Source: Nitrospirota bacterium (GTDB taxonomy: Bacteria > Nitrospirota > RBG-16-64-22 > JACRHK01). Taken from it: a DNA stretch of 5,377 bases. The stretch spans positions 1 through 5,377 of the forward strand of contig JACRHK010000214.1 of NCBI GenBank assembly GCA_016217625.1, read 5' to 3'. The translations under genes and the position numbers were made by a program. Below are positions 3,916 to 5,377 of the stretch, piece after piece (positions within the stretch are counted from its first letter, which is position 1; each line of letters starts with the position of its first letter). Under the pieces are notes generated by a model, which ran no database searches, was not told the origin of the DNA, and saw nothing but the letters and a program-made list of their open reading frames with translations.

Positions 3916-5368
3916 CATCCCACAAGCCCTCCCTGTCACGGTCGACAAGAGCCACCTGATCACCATCGGGGAGAAACTCTATTCCCAGAGCACGGAGCTT
4001 GTGCGCGAGCTGGTCAACAATGCTTACGACGCCGACGCCACCGAGGTCCATGTCACGATCTCGGAAGAGCAGATCGAAGTCCGGGACAACGGCTCCGGGA
4101 TGGACCTGGAGGGTCTGAAACAGTACTTCAACATCGGTTCTCAGGAGAAACGCCTCCACCCCCGTTCCGCCCGCCTCCGGCGCGAGCGGATCGGCCAGTT
4201 CGGCATCGGCAAGTTCGCCACCCTCTCGGCCTGCGGCTCCTTCACCGTGACCACCCGGTGCGGGCCCTTCGCGGCGACGGTGACGTTCGACAAGGAGGCC
4301 TGGGAGCGGGCCGGCGACCGCTGGGACCTGCCGCTCGTGATCCATGCTCCCGATCCCGACCGGGGCGACGGCGCGACCGTCACGCTCTCCAAGCTCACGA
4401 AGCGGTTTGACGTGGCCGATGTGGAGAAGCGGATCATCGAAAGCGTCCCCCTGAAGGTCCAGGATTTTCGCGTCTATTTAAACGGTCTTCCCGTCAAGCC
4501 CCGGACGCTTCCCGGCCAGCGGGTCCCCTTCCTGGAGGGGACCCCCTTCGGCCCCGTCCACGGCGAGATCATCATCCTCCCCTCTTCGAAGGCCACGGTC
4601 ACGGAGCCCCTGGGGATCGAATGCAAGGTCAAACAGGTCACCGTCCGACGCGAGTTCTTCGGCATGGAGACCTGGGGCCGCGAGATGGCGCGCGTCCGGG
4701 GGGAGGCGCACGCCGACTTCCTCCCCATCACCTCCGACCGCTCCGGCTTCATCACGGACTCGGAGGAGCACCGGGCGTTCCAGGAGGCGATGCTCCGGGT
4801 CATGGAGGAGGTGAAGCGGTATTTAGGACGGGTGTCGGACGAGCGGGAGACGAAAGGGGCCCGGAAAGCCCTCCGCGAGGCGCTGCATCGGATTCAGGAT
4901 GCCCTCCGCGTCAACCCCGACTTCGCCCCGCCGGGGATGCTTCCCCTGGCCGGAGAAACCCCCGGCCTGGGCGGGGCCGGCCTCGCTCAGGAAGCGCCGC
5001 CTCCGAAAGCCGAAACCCTGGGGGAAGCGGCGAAGCCCAAGCGGACCCGGCAGAAAAAGCCCTCAACCCGCGCCGTCCAGCTCACGCCCCACGCCGTCAT
5101 CCAACGCCTCAAGATGGGCTACACGGGGATCACCTGCTGTCTCGACCACTTCGGGACGGACGGCCCCGAGTGCTTCACCGAGGGGACGGTGATCTATATC
5201 AACCGCGACCACCCCCTCTACGAGCGGGAGATCAAGAAGCGGGAGACCCACATCATGCACATCGCCCGGCTGCTGACCCAGGAGATCTCCCTCATGCGCG
5301 ACCCCCTGAACCCCCGCCAGGCCTTCGAGCGCCAGAGCACGCTCCTCCGCGACGCCTTCAGGGCCTAA
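3908..5368 (+). CDS. GHKL (Hsp90/MutL/MORC-like) ATPase with uncharacterised C-terminal domain
   Basis: 486-residue soluble protein with an N-terminal GHKL ATP-binding fold. The N box is ELVRELVNNAYDADA (30-44), with E34 as likely general base and N38 as Mg2+ ligand. Next are the G1 motif RDNGSGMD (59-66), with D60 for adenine, and the G2 lid motif GQFGIGKFA (97-105). Residues 181-310 look like the S5-type transducer domain of MutL and MORC relatives and include FLPITSDRSGFI (271-282). About 337-390 is a low-complexity Pro/Ala/Lys linker. The compact C-terminal domain (about 390-486) has CLDHFGTDGPECF (411-423), IYINRDHPLYERE (429-441) and a helix with HIMHIARLLTQEI (448-460). I do not recognise it. 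No kinase, nuclease or topoisomerase motif is visible. ATG at 3908 lies within the end of hisS (ATGAGTGA), with AAGAG 8 nt upstream; GTG at 3899 would add three residues. Overlap with hisS implies one transcript and translational coupling. Cellular role unknown. Confidence 0.85.
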   Translation: MSDIPQALPVTVDKSHLITIGEKLYSQSTELVRELVNNAYDADATEVHVTISEEQIEVRDNGSGMDLEGLKQYFNIGSQEKRLHPRSARLRRERIGQFGIGKFATLSACGSFTVTTRCGPFAATVTFDKEAWERAGDRWDLPLVIHAPDPDRGDGATVTLSKLTKRFDVADVEKRIIESVPLKVQDFRVYLNGLPVKPRTLPGQRVPFLEGTPFGPVHGEIIILPSSKATVTEPLGIECKVKQVTVRREFFGMETWGREMARVRGEAHADFLPITSDRSGFITDSEEHRAFQEAMLRVMEEVKRYLGRVSDERETKGARKALREALHRIQDALRVNPDFAPPGMLPLAGETPGLGGAGLAQEAPPPKAETLGEAAKPKRTRQKKPSTRAVQLTPHAVIQRLKMGYTGITCCLDHFGTDGPECFTEGTVIYINRDHPLYEREIKKRETHIMHIARLLTQEISLMRDPLNPRQAFERQSTLLRDAFRA

Positions 5369-5377
5369 CCTGGACCC

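Overview
This is a compact, GC-rich bacterial chromosomal segment of housekeeping type. No phage, insertion-sequence or CRISPR genes are visible. Long GC-rich genes, short gaps and period-7 repeats in the AT-rich gaps suggest an environmental Gram-negative lineage, for example a deltaproteobacterial, Nitrospirota or NC10/Methylomirabilota-like one. The sequence alone does not fix the taxon.

Left part, minus strand, in order of transcription: tRNA-Gly(GCC), tRNA-Cys(GCA), khtT (soluble RCK_C regulatory subunit), khtU (CPA2-type K+/H+ antiporter), tRNA-Leu(UAA), then the N-terminus of a membrane-anchored Cache-like sensor protein that runs off the left edge. Gly(GCC)-Cys(GCA)-Leu(UAA) is the same set and order as glyW-cysT-leuZ of E. 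coli. Here the cluster is split by the khtTU pair.

Right part, plus strand: hisS (histidyl-tRNA synthetase) and, overlapping its end by 8 nt, an Hsp90/MutL/MORC-like GHKL ATPase with a C-terminal domain I cannot name. The gap at 2528-2658 separates the two halves. It holds two back-to-back promoters with TTGACA -35 boxes and, between them, a hairpin with a T-run that reads as a minus-strand terminator. The hisS promoter is placed so that its transcript should begin at or within a base or so of the start codon, meaning a leaderless mRNA.

The most striking structure outside the genes is a set of degenerate heptanucleotide (period 7) arrays. They occur in three gaps next to tRNA genes: the downstream side of tRNA-Leu (275-309 and 327-354), between khtT and tRNA-Cys (2249-2283), and between tRNA-Cys and tRNA-Gly (2371-2445). 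Each locus has its own heptamer, but the period is the same. Two of the loci are built as inverted pairs.

Genes working together: khtT and khtU form one ion-transport unit. The tRNAs and hisS serve translation. The GHKL ATPase is tied to hisS by translational overlap, but its function is unknown.
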